DNA from: Metabacillus sp. KUDC1714
Lineage (GTDB): Bacteria > Bacillota > Bacilli > Bacillales > Bacillaceae
Assembly: GCF_014217835.1 (NCBI RefSeq)
Contig: NZ_CP055263.1
Location: forward strand, 1 to 64,000
Direction: 5' to 3'
Length of the DNA stretch: 64,000 nucleotides
Shown piece after piece: positions 49,025 to 57,596 of the stretch; within the stretch, counting starts at the first letter, position 1, and every line of letters starts with the position of its first letter. The notes under the pieces were generated by a model that made no database searches, had not been told where the DNA came from, and worked only from the letters and a program-made list of their open reading frames with translations. The position numbers and the translations under genes are program-made.

Positions 49025-49261
49025 ATGATTAGAATACTTGCACTTGTCATTATGGTCATTCCAGGTTTTTTAGCAGCATTTGGTATTAAGCTCATGCGTG
49101 ACATGACGTTTGGAATCCTTCAACCTCCTATACCATATTTATGGCTGCAGTTTTTATTTGGACTTTTCTTGTTTTTAGGTGGGCTTAGCTTTGTGGCAGG
49201 TTTTATCTTTTATAGAGATCGAAAACGAAATAAGGTACAGAAGAGATTCGCTAAGAGGTAG
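49025..49261 (+). CDS. yqzF: Small membrane protein, YqzF/DUF2627 family
   Basis: 78 residues with two membrane helices (IRILALVIMVIPGFLAAFG and a second around FGLFLFLGGLSFVAGFIFY) and a basic tail (RDRKRNKVQKRFAKR). Length, layout and position next to bkdR match B. subtilis YqzF. Function unknown. ATG with AAAGGA about 12 nt upstream. Faces yqiK, with a terminator between. Confidence 0.85.
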   Translation: MIRILALVIMVIPGFLAAFGIKLMRDMTFGILQPPIPYLWLQFLFGLFLFLGGLSFVAGFIFYRDRKRNKVQKRFAKR

Positions 49262-49293
49262 AGAAGAGATCTTATTATAAATTATTTATGATG

Positions 49294-49324
49294 AAAAAGA
49301 GTGAGGCAGTTGCACACTCTTTTT
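49294..49324. terminator. Bidirectional terminator between yqzF and yqiK
   Basis: AAAAAGAGTG pairs with CACTCTTTTT around an 11-nt loop; T-tract on both strands, located between convergent genes. Confidence 0.85.
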
Positions 49325-49346
49325 CTCATTAAAAATGTGTTGGAAT

Positions 49347-50078
49347 TCAATCGCCTTTAAGTTTTAGCTCTACAGCAGTTTCTGGAAAATCAGTAAAAAA
49401 CCCTGTGCATTTTTCATTTATCAACCGCTGCATCAATTGCGTATCATTTATGGTAAATGGTCTTACGCTAATTCCGTGGCTTTTAGATTGCGAAATTACC
49501 TCCCCTTTGGCTGCATGATAATGGGGATGCAACCCTTTCGCACCGATACTCTCCGCATACTTCCAAGGCATATATAATCCTTCCATATAAAGGATGGCTG
49601 TTTCAATTTCAGATGAGATCTCCTTACAGGTTACTAAACTATAATGATTAAAAGAAGAGATAATTACTCGCTTTTGAAGGCTATGTTTGTAAATAAGCTT
49701 AATTGTTTTTTCTTCTATTTTTGGATAATCAATGATTCCATTTTTCAATTCAATATTTACAATGAATTCTCTTTGCTGTTTTGCCCATTCCAACACTTCG
49801 TTAAGCGTTGGAATAAATGAGCCACCTTTATATTGTGTAAACTTATAGCTCGCATCTAATCGAGAAATTTCCTCAAAGCTTAATTCTTTTACAAATCCCG
49901 TGCCGTTTGTCGTTCGATCAACTGTTTCATCATGGATCACAACTAGTTCACCATCTTTTGTCATTTGAACATCCAATTCAATCCCATCAGCTTTTGCAGC
50001 CTTGGCAGCTTTGAATGATAGCATTGTATTTTCGGGATAATCACCTGCAGCACCTCTATGACCAAAAATTAATGTCAT
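49347..50078 (-). CDS. yqiK: Glycerophosphodiester phosphodiesterase, YqiK-like
   Basis: 243 residues, the length of B. subtilis YqiK. GDPD TIM barrel: GHRGAAGDYPENTMLSF at the N-terminus (catalytic His and metal-site region), GIELDVQMTKDGELVVIHDE near 37 with the Glu/Asp metal ligands and second His, and IELK near 110. No signal peptide, so it acts inside the cell, releasing glycerol-3-phosphate from glycerophosphodiesters. ATG with AAGGTG 8 nt upstream. Confidence 0.92.
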   Translation of the reverse strand: MTLIFGHRGAAGDYPENTMLSFKAAKAAKADGIELDVQMTKDGELVVIHDETVDRTTNGTGFVKELSFEEISRLDASYKFTQYKGGSFIPTLNEVLEWAKQQREFIVNIELKNGIIDYPKIEEKTIKLIYKHSLQKRVIISSFNHYSLVTCKEISSEIETAILYMEGLYMPWKYAESIGAKGLHPHYHAAKGEVISQSKSHGISVRPFTINDTQLMQRLINEKCTGFFTDFPETAVELKLKGD

Positions 50079-50128
50079 CTTGTTTGCACCTTCATTTCGT
50101 GTAAAATAGTTAGTAGGAGGGAATACTT

Positions 50129-50281
50129 ATGAGACCATTACAAATATCAGCAGATACAGCACAGAAACTAGCTACATCACTAAATGTTCCGCTTGAGCAG
50201 ATAATGCACATGCCACAACATATACTGATTGCTAAGCTTACCGAACTAAATAGCAAAGAAAATACTGACAAGAAAGACTGA
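50129..50281 (+). CDS. yycC: YycC-family small protein
   Basis: 50 residues beginning MRPLQISADTAQKLA, with NVPLEQIMHMPQHIL in the middle, matching the small Bacillus protein YycC. Function unknown. ATG after AGGAGGG. It diverges from yqiK by 50 bp, so the promoters overlap. Shorter than usual gene-calling cutoffs. Confidence 0.82.
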   Translation: MRPLQISADTAQKLATSLNVPLEQIMHMPQHILIAKLTELNSKENTDKKD

Positions 50282-50299
50282 TTACTAGTCTTTCTTTTT
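50270..50299 (+). terminator. Terminator overlapping the yycC stop
   Basis: AAGAAAGACT pairs with AGTCTTTCTT, followed by TTTAAT. The stop codon lies in the loop region. Confidence 0.8.
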
Positions 50300-50497
50300 A
50301 ATTTTAGACTATTGTGGTATCTTTCTTCTAGGTGGTCACCATTATCAAATTATTTAATTTATTCATCTATATTCTACTCCTTTTGATGCCTTTCCTTTAT
50401 TTCACATAAATTTCAATCAATTTTTATACAATATTGGTACCAGGTATTATTTTTAGGTGTTATTATTAGGTTATAAAGCAAAAGAGGTGACTAATCA

Positions 50498-51472
50498 ATG
50501 ATTTCAAAAGCTCGTATTACTGCCATTGGATCATATGTACCGGATTTAATCGTAACAAACAGTGATCTTGAAAAAATGGTTGATACAAATGATGAATGGA
50601 TTTTGAGGCGAACTGGAATAAAGGAAAGAAGATTTGCAGCAGAAACTGAATATACTAGTGATGTAAGTATTAAGGCAATCGAAAACTTAGTAGAACGCTA
50701 CCAAAAAGATATAAGAGACGTCGATATGATTATTGTGTGCACACTATCTCCTGACTACCAAACCCCTAGTGTAGCCTCATATATTCAAGGAAGATTGGGG
50801 CTAAAACAAGCTGGAGCCATTGATATAAATGCTGCATGCGCAGGGTTTACGTATGGCTTACATTTAGCAAATGGACTTATTACAGCTGAACTCCATAAAA
50901 AAATCCTCGTGGTAGGTGCTGAAACTTTATCAAAAATAACTGATTTTACTGACCGAACAACTTGTATATTATTCGGAGACGGTGCTGGAGCTGTTCTTGT
51001 CGAGTATGACGAAAGAGGAAGCTTTCTCTCGTCACACGTAGTTTCAGAAGGTGAAAAGGCAATAAGTTTATATGGAACCTATTTATCTGACAAAATGTTT
51101 GGAACGGAGCTACAGAATAAACGACAGCTCGTACAAAATGGGCGTGAGGTATACAAATGGGCTGTTACAACTGTTCCTAACGGCATGAAAACTGTTGTAG
51201 AAAAAGCTAATTTTTCTTTGCAGGATGTTGATTGGTTTATTCCGCACAGTGCTAACCTAAGAATGATTGAATCGATCTGTGTGAAAAGCCAATTTTCTAT
51301 TGAAAAGACACTGACAAGTCTAGTCCATTTTGGTAATACATCTGCTGCCTCAATCCCTTTAGCCTTAGATAATGGAATTAAAGACGGCAGAGTGAAAGAA
51401 GGAGATCACCTATTACTTTATGGATTTGGAGGAGGTCTTTCCCAATCAGGTCAACTTGTTCGATGGGGATAA
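50498..51472 (+). CDS. fabHB: Beta-ketoacyl-ACP synthase III, FabHB-like
   Basis: 324 residues (B. subtilis FabHB 325). Condenses acyl-CoA primers with malonyl-ACP to start fatty-acid synthesis; Bacillus FabH enzymes prefer branched primers. Catalytic triad Cys114 (NAACAGFTYG), His250 (WFIPHSANLRMIES), Asn280 (VHFGNTSAAS). The phrases HSANLRMIESIC and EKTLTS are strikingly FabHB-like. ATG with AGAGGTG upstream. Single gene near the bkd operon, which makes its primers, though not cotranscribed with it. Confidence 0.9.
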   Translation: MISKARITAIGSYVPDLIVTNSDLEKMVDTNDEWILRRTGIKERRFAAETEYTSDVSIKAIENLVERYQKDIRDVDMIIVCTLSPDYQTPSVASYIQGRLGLKQAGAIDINAACAGFTYGLHLANGLITAELHKKILVVGAETLSKITDFTDRTTCILFGDGAGAVLVEYDERGSFLSSHVVSEGEKAISLYGTYLSDKMFGTELQNKRQLVQNGREVYKWAVTTVPNGMKTVVEKANFSLQDVDWFIPHSANLRMIESICVKSQFSIEKTLTSLVHFGNTSAASIPLALDNGIKDGRVKEGDHLLLYGFGGGLSQSGQLVRWG

Positions 51473-51548
51473 GGTATTATACTCCCCCTCCTCATCCTCT
51501 TTGTTATTTTCGAAAATAGGTACTGCACTCGTAATCATTGAACATTAT

Positions 51549-51582
51549 AAAGAGAGGGACTTTAATTAAGTCTCTCTTTTTC
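51549..51582 (+). terminator. Terminator of fabHB
   Basis: AAAGAGAGGGACTT and AAGTCTCTCTTT pair (two-base bulge) around TAATT, followed by TTC. Confidence 0.75.
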
Positions 51583-51763
51583 TTGATTAATTTTCTCCTA
51601 TTTATATTTCCTTTAAAAATTAAAAAACACTTCGAACAATTAAGTAATTACCTGTTAATCGATTACTTAATTTTACTTAAAAACCTATTGTTTTATTTCC
51701 TTTTGCTTGCTACAATTTATTACGTACTGTTTATTTAATTACTTTGCTATAGCTACATTGTAT

Positions 51764-51777
51764 TGTAAGGGTTTACA
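51764..51777 (+). promoter_or_regulatory. Candidate cre (CcpA) operator of the alpha-galactosidase gene
   Basis: TGTAAGGGTTTACA is near-palindromic and fits the catabolite-responsive consensus TGWAARCGYTWNCA except one base. It lies 66 bp before the TTG start, as expected for glucose repression of a sugar hydrolase. The remainder of 51583-51763 is AT-rich without recognisable signals. Confidence 0.7.
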
Positions 51778-51842
51778 GTAAAATTTGTACATGGCTAGAA
51801 CAAACAGGTAATAAAGTAACCAATTAATTGAGGTGGAGAAAA

Positions 51843-54074
51843 TTGACGATTAAGGTAAACGTGGAAACACTGGAATTCCACATATTTAATGAAAATGTAA
51901 GCTATATTTTTCGAGTATTAGAAAAAAGCAATCAATTAGAACATCTTTATTATGGAAAAAAGATTAGACATCGTGATTCATTCAAACATTTACTAGAACG
52001 TGAAATTCGCCCTTCATGTAATATGTTCGAAGATGACCATACTTCAACACTTGAGCATATTAAGCAAGAATATCCAAGTTATGGGACAACAGATTATCGC
52101 TCACCAGCCCACATGATCACCAATAAAACCGGTAGTCATATAACCAATTATCAGTACCAAAGCTATGAAATAATTGCTGGGAAGCCAACGCTTCACCAAT
52201 TGCCAGCAACATATGTAGAGGATGAAAATGAAGCAAATACGTTAGAAATTACATTATGGGATGAAGTTTTAAAAAGTAAAGTAATTCTGAGCTACACAAT
52301 CTATAAAAATAGAAATGTCATTTGCCGTAACACTCGTTTTGTAAATGAAGGAAATGATTCTTTTTATATTAACAATGCTATGAGTGCTAGTGTTGATCTT
52401 CCTGATGACCAATTTGAAATGGTGCATTTAAATGGTGCTTGGGCACGTGAAGCACATGTAGATTCTCAAAAATTATTTAAAGGCATTCAATCGGTATATA
52501 GCACGAGAGGCGCAAGTAGCCATGCACATAATCCCTTCTTAGCTTTAAAACGCTTGGATGCAACTGAGCATACTGGTGAGGTCTATGGCTTTAGCTTAGT
52601 ATATAGCGGCAACTTTTTGGCACAGGTTGAAGTAGATACCTATAGTGTTAGTCGAGTACTAATAGGGATTAACCCATTTCAATTCAAGTGGAAGTTAAAC
52701 CCTAACGAAACCTTCCAAACACCAGAATGTGTTATGGTTTATTCAGATCAAGGTTTAAATGGAATGAGTCAAACGTATCATGAATTATTTAGAGAGCGCT
52801 TAGTACGAGGTTATTGGCGAGATAAAGTTCGCCCTATTTTGATTAATAACTGGGAAGCAACTTACTTTGATTTCAATGAAGAGAAAATTGTAGATATAGC
52901 CTCAACTGCAAATAATTTAGGAATTGAGCTTTTTGTATTGGATGATGGTTGGTTTGGTGAACGGAACGATGACACAAGTTCATTGGGTGATTGGTTTGAA
53001 AATAAAGACAAGCTGCCAAATGGAATTAAAGGGTTATCTGAAAAAATAGAGGCTTTAGGTATGAAGTTTGGCCTTTGGTTTGAACCAGAAATGGTTTCAA
53101 AAGGAACAAAATTATTTGAAGAACATCCGGATTGGATCATTTCAACACCAGAACGCCGCGCATCACATGGACGAAATCAATTCGTTCTAGATTTCTCAAG
53201 GGCTGAAGTGGTTAACCATATCTTCACCTTGATGGATAACATTATTAATGATTCTAAGATTTCTTATATCAAATGGGACATGAATCGATATATTACAGAA
53301 GCCTATTCGACTAGCTTAAAGTCAGATCAGCAAGGTGAATTGTTCCATCGTTATATTTTGGGAGTTTATGAGCTCTATGAACGATTAATTGCGAAATACC
53401 CTGAAATTTTATTCGAATCATGTGCTGGTGGTGGTGCTCGCTTTGATCCAGGCTTATTGTATTATGCACCTCAAGCCTGGGCTAGTGATAACACAGATGC
53501 GGTTGAACGTTTAAAAATCCAATACGGAACATCAATGGTCTATCCGTTAAGCGCAATTGGCAGCCACATATCCGCTATTCCAAATCATCAAGTAGGACGA
53601 ATGACTTCAATTGATACACGAGCTAATGTTGCATATTTCGGGACATTTGGTTATGAACTAGATATAACGAAATTAAGTGATGAAGAAAAAGCAAAGGTAC
53701 AGGAACAGGTTGCATTTTTCAAAGAAAAGCGGAGCTTAGTTCGCAGCGGAGATTTTCACCGTTTACTAAGTCCATTCGAGTTAAATGAAGTCTCCTGGAT
53801 GGTCGTTTCTAAAGATAAAACCGAAGCACTTGTTGGTTATTATAAAGTTCTAGCAAAACCTAATGATAAATATTATCGCCTAAAGCTAAAAGGTTTAGAT
53901 TCTGACAAGTTATATGCAATTGAAGGAATCAAATCAACCCATTACGGTGATGAGTTAATGAATCTCGGTATTGTTCTAGGCGAAGATTACACAGATCGTG
54001 CTTCAGATTTTTGGTCCAGAGAACATCCACATGATTATGCTTCAAAGTTATTTGTGATAAAAGAAGTAAATTGA
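51843..54074 (+). CDS. Alpha-galactosidase, glycoside hydrolase family 36
   Basis: 743 residues (family I GH36 about 730). Hydrolyses alpha-1,6-galactosides such as melibiose and raffinose; no signal peptide, so cytoplasmic. N-terminal beta-sandwich, then a TIM barrel with LDDGWFGERNDD near 365, GLWFEPEMVS near 417, KWDMNRYITE near 479 (nucleophile Asp), and SCAGGGARFDPG near 527 with ASDNTDA (acid/base Asp near 549). TTG start after GGTGGAG. No transporter or regulator gene adjoins it, so the substrate uptake system is elsewhere. Confidence 0.93.
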   Translation: MTIKVNVETLEFHIFNENVSYIFRVLEKSNQLEHLYYGKKIRHRDSFKHLLEREIRPSCNMFEDDHTSTLEHIKQEYPSYGTTDYRSPAHMITNKTGSHITNYQYQSYEIIAGKPTLHQLPATYVEDENEANTLEITLWDEVLKSKVILSYTIYKNRNVICRNTRFVNEGNDSFYINNAMSASVDLPDDQFEMVHLNGAWAREAHVDSQKLFKGIQSVYSTRGASSHAHNPFLALKRLDATEHTGEVYGFSLVYSGNFLAQVEVDTYSVSRVLIGINPFQFKWKLNPNETFQTPECVMVYSDQGLNGMSQTYHELFRERLVRGYWRDKVRPILINNWEATYFDFNEEKIVDIASTANNLGIELFVLDDGWFGERNDDTSSLGDWFENKDKLPNGIKGLSEKIEALGMKFGLWFEPEMVSKGTKLFEEHPDWIISTPERRASHGRNQFVLDFSRAEVVNHIFTLMDNIINDSKISYIKWDMNRYITEAYSTSLKSDQQGELFHRYILGVYELYERLIAKYPEILFESCAGGGARFDPGLLYYAPQAWASDNTDAVERLKIQYGTSMVYPLSAIGSHISAIPNHQVGRMTSIDTRANVAYFGTFGYELDITKLSDEEKAKVQEQVAFFKEKRSLVRSGDFHRLLSPFELNEVSWMVVSKDKTEALVGYYKVLAKPNDKYYRLKLKGLDSDKLYAIEGIKSTHYGDELMNLGIVLGEDYTDRASDFWSREHPHDYASKLFVIKEVN

Positions 54075-54103
54075 TCTTTATTGTCTGTCATACTTTAAAA
54101 GTA

Positions 54104-54130
54104 CCAGTGATTATTTCACTGGTTTTCTTC
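54104..54130 (+). terminator. Terminator of the alpha-galactosidase gene
   Basis: ACCAGTGA pairs with TCACTGGT, followed by TTTCTTC. Confidence 0.8.
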
Positions 54131-54238
54131 AATTAACCGCACTAAGAAAAACCTTCCAACTTTAAGTTATGACGTAATATATTAACTTTTCCCTCATATA
54201 GTTTAAGATAACGATATGGACAAGGGGAATGCTTTAAA

Positions 54239-54820
54239 ATGAAAAAGTTTGCTGTTTTACTTTTTTCAAGTATTTGTATCGGAATAGGTGTTAACATGTT
54301 CATACTGCCTATTCATCTAATAAATGGCGGCATTTTCGGAATAAGTTTACTTATTAAGTACATATGGGGAATTAAGATCGGACACATAATGATTTTGATA
54401 AATACCCCTATTTACCTTCTATCCCTTCTATACGATAAAACTTATTTTATTAATGCGATTCTTGGATTGATCTTTACCTCAACTATCATTGATTTGCTTT
54501 CACCACTCAACGGCTTGCTACAACTTCCTATCATAACAAGTGCCATACTAGGTGGATTAATAATTGGAATCGGTGTTGGATTCATGCTAAGATCACATAT
54601 CAGCCCAGGTGGGATCGATTTATTAGCACTTTTAATTTCGAAATCAAAAGCGATTAATCCAGGAATCGTTATATTCATCATCGATTCATTAATCATAATT
54701 GCAGGAATTATTGTATTACAAGACTTTAAATTATTATACTCATTTATAACGATTTCTTGTGTTGGTCTTTGTGTCGGCCTCCTTAATACATTTAAGTCAA
54801 TGAACTTTTATGTGCGATAA
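54239..54820 (+). CDS. YitT-family membrane protein (N-terminal domain only)
   Basis: 193 residues, about five membrane helices. The signature PIHLINGGIFGISLLI near 21 and SHISPGGIDLLALLISK near 120 are typical of YitT/DUF161-like proteins. Usual family members are about 280 residues with a cytoplasmic DUF2179 domain after the membrane part; this one stops after the helices, so it is short-form. Function unknown. ATG 54239, with AGGGG about 12 nt upstream. Confidence 0.78.
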   Translation: MKKFAVLLFSSICIGIGVNMFILPIHLINGGIFGISLLIKYIWGIKIGHIMILINTPIYLLSLLYDKTYFINAILGLIFTSTIIDLLSPLNGLLQLPIITSAILGGLIIGIGVGFMLRSHISPGGIDLLALLISKSKAINPGIVIFIIDSLIIIAGIIVLQDFKLLYSFITISCVGLCVGLLNTFKSMNFYVR

Positions 54821-54879
54821 TAATTTTGCAAGTAGAAATCCTTTTCTTTTAAGAGCCATACTATAAGTATTGAAACGAT

Positions 54880-54917
54880 GAGAAACCACCGATGATCAAT
54901 ATCAGTGGTTTCTTTTT
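54880..54917 (+). terminator. Terminator of the YitT-like gene
   Basis: AGAAACCAC pairs with GTGGTTTCT, followed by TTTTT. Confidence 0.8.
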
Positions 54918-55030
54918 TAGTATTAGTAACGAGCAATGCTATGTAATAATACAACAACTTTCCTTCTGAACTATAGAGAATTTAAGTAAAGCAAATCCAA
55001 TAACTACAACTTAAAGTAACTTTCTCAGAA

Positions 55031-55684
55031 TCATCCACCCATTATTTCAGTTTCTGTTTCTAAATTCCTCATTTTTATCTCTTCTTCCGTTTTAACACTT
55101 TGGTCAATTTCTTCACCAAAAACTTGAGTCCAATCATTTTCCGGGTCAAACTTACCCTCTTCTAATTCGTATTCATTTAAGTCAACATTCAAATTGTAAA
55201 GAGTTCTATAAATTTGATAAACATTTTTTTGAGTATCTAAAAGACTTGAAGTTTGATTGATTCTTACTAACACATTAATCAAATCTTGAGAAGTTGGATC
55301 ATTTATATTCTCTGGTAAAAGTTCATCTATTTCTTTTGCTCTTTGACCCAATTCATTTTTAACTTTATTGGAAACCCAACCATCTGGATATTTTCCATCT
55401 GGTCCATTTTTTCTAGAATTTTTAAAATAACTTCCATTAACAATTGAATCAAAATATTCAAATTGGTTCTTCACCAATGCTTTAAGCTTGAGATTATATT
55501 CTTTTTCTTCTGTTTCCTCTTTTTCATCAAGTTTTGGTTCAGCGACAACTTCGATTTCATTTACAGTAATTTCATTTTCACTTGGGTCTTCTTGTTCTTT
55601 TGATGGCAAAGCAAAATAAACAAATAACACAACAATTAATATAAATATAACGAAGATTAGTCCTAATTTTTTAATATTTTTCAA
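55031..55684 (-). CDS. Unknown single-pass membrane-anchored protein
   Basis: 217 residues. One N-terminal membrane helix (LGLIFVIFILIVVLFVYFAL) follows a basic start (MKNIKK), so the rest probably faces outward. A Glu-rich stretch (residues 32-65) leads to a helical domain with YPDGWVSNKVKNELG near 112 and a Glu-rich tail. No lipobox, no family recognised. It stands alone, 105 bp from the IS element, and marks the left edge of the accessory region. Confidence 0.65.
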   Translation of the reverse strand: MKNIKKLGLIFVIFILIVVLFVYFALPSKEQEDPSENEITVNEIEVVAEPKLDEKEETEEKEYNLKLKALVKNQFEYFDSIVNGSYFKNSRKNGPDGKYPDGWVSNKVKNELGQRAKEIDELLPENINDPTSQDLINVLVRINQTSSLLDTQKNVYQIYRTLYNLNVDLNEYELEEGKFDPENDWTQVFGEEIDQSVKTEEEIKMRNLETETEIMGG

Positions 55685-55794
55685 TTTAGTCTTCCTTTCT
55701 AAATCTCTATTTATAGTAACATTCTACCAATTAAATTTAAATAGTGATTTTATATGTAAAATAAAAAGACCAATGAATAATATTTGATCTGTAT

Positions 55795-55840
55795 CCCGAA
55801 AAATGGACACTTATAAAAAAGTCCATTTTTCGGGATTTTT
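55795..55840 (+). terminator. Terminator-like hairpin at the left IS end
   Basis: CCCGAAAAATGGAC pairs exactly with GTCCATTTTTCGGG around a 12-nt loop, followed by ATTTTTTA. One stem arm is part of the terminal inverted repeat. It would block outside transcription entering the transposase genes. Confidence 0.8.
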
Positions 55841-55900
55841 TATGTTTTATCATAGAAGAACCGTTATAATCAAAACAAATAGAGAGAACGGGGAACTAAT

Positions 55901-56326
55901 ATGAGTAAAATTATTTTTAATGAATTTCAACGTCAACAACTGGAGAACAATCCAAATGTCAATCATGTATCAGATCGGTCGATCTCTTACAAACCTGAAT
56001 TTAAAATTGCTGCCATTAAGGAATACAAAAATGGCAAAGGGCCAACGGATATTTTCATTGAATATGGATTTGATCTAGACATAATTGGATCTAAAAAGCC
56101 TCAACAATGTTTAAAGCGTTGGAGAAAAACTTATGAAAAGTATGGTGAGGAAGGTTTTAAGAATGAGCTTCGTGGTAAAGGAAGCACTGGACGCCCATCT
56201 TCGAAGGATCTTACAGTAGAAGATAAACTAAAAAAAGCAGAGGCACGTATTGCCTTCTTAGAGATGGAGAACGACTTCTTAAAAAAGTTAGAAGAACTAG
56301 AGAGGAAGGCGAAGAAACAAAATTAA
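55901..56326 (+). CDS. IS3-family transposase OrfA
   Basis: 141 residues. Helix-turn-helix of insE type (YKPEFKIAAIKEYKNGKGPT then IFIEYGFDLD), followed by a leucine-zipper-like coiled coil (KLKKAEARIAFLEMENDFLKK) for dimerisation. At 56281-56287 the slippery A-AAA-AAG in frame lets ribosomes shift -1 into the orfB frame to make the fusion transposase. ATG 55901 after GGGGA. Confidence 0.9.
   Translation: MSKIIFNEFQRQQLENNPNVNHVSDRSISYKPEFKIAAIKEYKNGKGPTDIFIEYGFDLDIIGSKKPQQCLKRWRKTYEKYGEEGFKNELRGKGSTGRPSSKDLTVEDKLKKAEARIAFLEMENDFLKKLEELERKAKKQN
56281..56287 (+). promoter_or_regulatory. Programmed -1 frameshift heptamer in the IS3 element
   Basis: A-AAA-AAG in the orfA frame. After a -1 slip the reading frame stays open (VRRTREEGEETKLTLSEKF) and joins the orfB frame at 56386, giving one OrfAB protein. 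This is the usual IS3-family mechanism. Confidence 0.85.
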
Positions 56327-56385
56327 CATTATCAGAAAAGTTCCAACTAATTGAGGCCACAATTCGTAGATATGGTCTAGTTAGA

Positions 56386-57228
56386 ATGGTATCTTATCTT
56401 TGTGAATTAGCTACAGAAAAACGCAAAAGTTACTATGCCTGGCTTAAGGCTGAACCCAAGCGTATCGATAGAGAACGTAAGGATGTACAGGATTATAAAC
56501 TTATAAAACAAGTCTTCGATGAAAAGAATGGTAAATCAGGTGGACGAGATATAAGAATGGTTCTAGAAAATGATTATTTCACTGTGATGAATCTCAAGAA
56601 AATCTATCGTATTATGAATAAGTTTAACCTAAAGTCAAAAATTAGAAGGTCAAACCCTTACAAACGAATGGCTCAGGCAACACAAGAACACCGGACTTGT
56701 CCAAATATCCTGAATCGAAATTTCGTACATAGTGAGCCTGGTAAAGTGTTACTTACTGACATCACCTATCTTTATTTAGAAAATGGCATACCTGTATATT
56801 TGTCATGTGTTAAAGACGGTTCAACACGTGAAATCTTGGCCTACTATCTCTCGACAACATTAGAAATGCGACTTGTTTATCGAACACTTGATAACTTAAT
56901 TAATGCCTTGGACGGGAACGTCCACCCAGAAGCCATACTCCATTCTGATCAAGGATTTCACTATACAAATCCAGAATATCGAAAAAAAGTTAAGAAACTT
57001 GGGTTTATTCAATCTATGTCTCGTAAAGGAAACTGTTGGGATAACGCACCAATAGAATCATTCTTTGGCCATTTAAAAGATGAGATTGATGCTTCTTCAT
57101 GTCAAACACTCACAGAATTAAAAGGGGTAATTGAAGATTATATGGTCTACTATAATACTTACCGATATCAATGGGGATTAAAAAAGATGGCCCCGGAACA
57201 ATACCGAAGCCACCTATTAAGTGCATAA
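56386..57228 (+). CDS. IS3-family transposase OrfB (DDE integrase domain)
   Basis: 280 residues from the first ATG; the frame extends upstream to the frameshift site, so the natural product is probably the OrfAB fusion ending at 57228. HTH_21-like segment (GGRDIRMVLENDYFTVMNLKKI) and rve catalytic core with Asp in VLLTDITYLY, Asp in ILHSDQGFHYTN and Glu in NAPIESFFGHLKDE. All three carboxylates are intact. Confidence 0.92.
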   Translation: MVSYLCELATEKRKSYYAWLKAEPKRIDRERKDVQDYKLIKQVFDEKNGKSGGRDIRMVLENDYFTVMNLKKIYRIMNKFNLKSKIRRSNPYKRMAQATQEHRTCPNILNRNFVHSEPGKVLLTDITYLYLENGIPVYLSCVKDGSTREILAYYLSTTLEMRLVYRTLDNLINALDGNVHPEAILHSDQGFHYTNPEYRKKVKKLGFIQSMSRKGNCWDNAPIESFFGHLKDEIDASSCQTLTELKGVIEDYMVYYNTYRYQWGLKKMAPEQYRSHLLSA

Positions 57229-57290
57229 AGGTCTTTTTATAAACTGTCTATTTTTAAGGGTACAGATCAGACTCGAAGTTGCTTCGTTTT

Positions 57291-57450
57291 TTATACAGTG
57301 TAGTAAGTTGAATTTATTTTAGCTCCATCATCAAACATATCAACCATTTTAATTTTCCTTTGATCTCTACGATTCAAAACTTTTAATACTTCAATTTCTT
57401 TATAATTAAATCGTCTGGAAATCTCCCTAAAATTTAATGGTTTTGTTTCA
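57291..57450 (-). pseudogene. Possible gene fragment next to the IS element
   Basis: The minus strand reads as coding-like peptide (NFREISRRFNYKEIEVLKVL then NRRDQRKIKMVDMFDDG) ending TAA at 57291, but no in-frame start with a ribosome site is found and the frame is closed by a TAA upstream. An ATG (about 57482, minus) with a short frame stops after 8 codons. It may be the tail of a gene broken near the insertion. Confidence 0.35.
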
Positions 57451-57596
57451 CTTTTTATAAATTAAAAATCTCTTTTTCCATAATTTATTCCCCTTAAAAC
57501 TTTATAGAAGGAATATAGCATGAATACCTTAATAGGTATAGTTACATGTAATCAGACTTACTGCGGAATTTTATCCAAAACTGTTATTAATCTAAT

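Larger units (their letters stand above)
55786..57268 (+). mobile_element. IS3-family insertion sequence (IS150-like group), complete
   Basis: The ends TGTATCCCGAAAAATGGACA (left, from 55790) and the complement of the right end, TGTACCCTTAAAAATAGACA (to 57264), form imperfect inverted repeats of about 30 bp. GATC flanks both sides (55786-55789; 57265-57268), a likely 4-bp target duplication, though GATC is itself palindromic. It is about 1475 bp with orfA and orfB in a -1 frameshift arrangement and an intact DDE transposase, so it could still be active. Both open frames read plus. Confidence 0.9.

Noticed and set aside
51538..51738. 66-residue hydrophobic plus frame after fabHB
   Set aside because: Begins before the fabHB terminator hairpin and is a translation of AT-rich DNA through it; no ribosome site.
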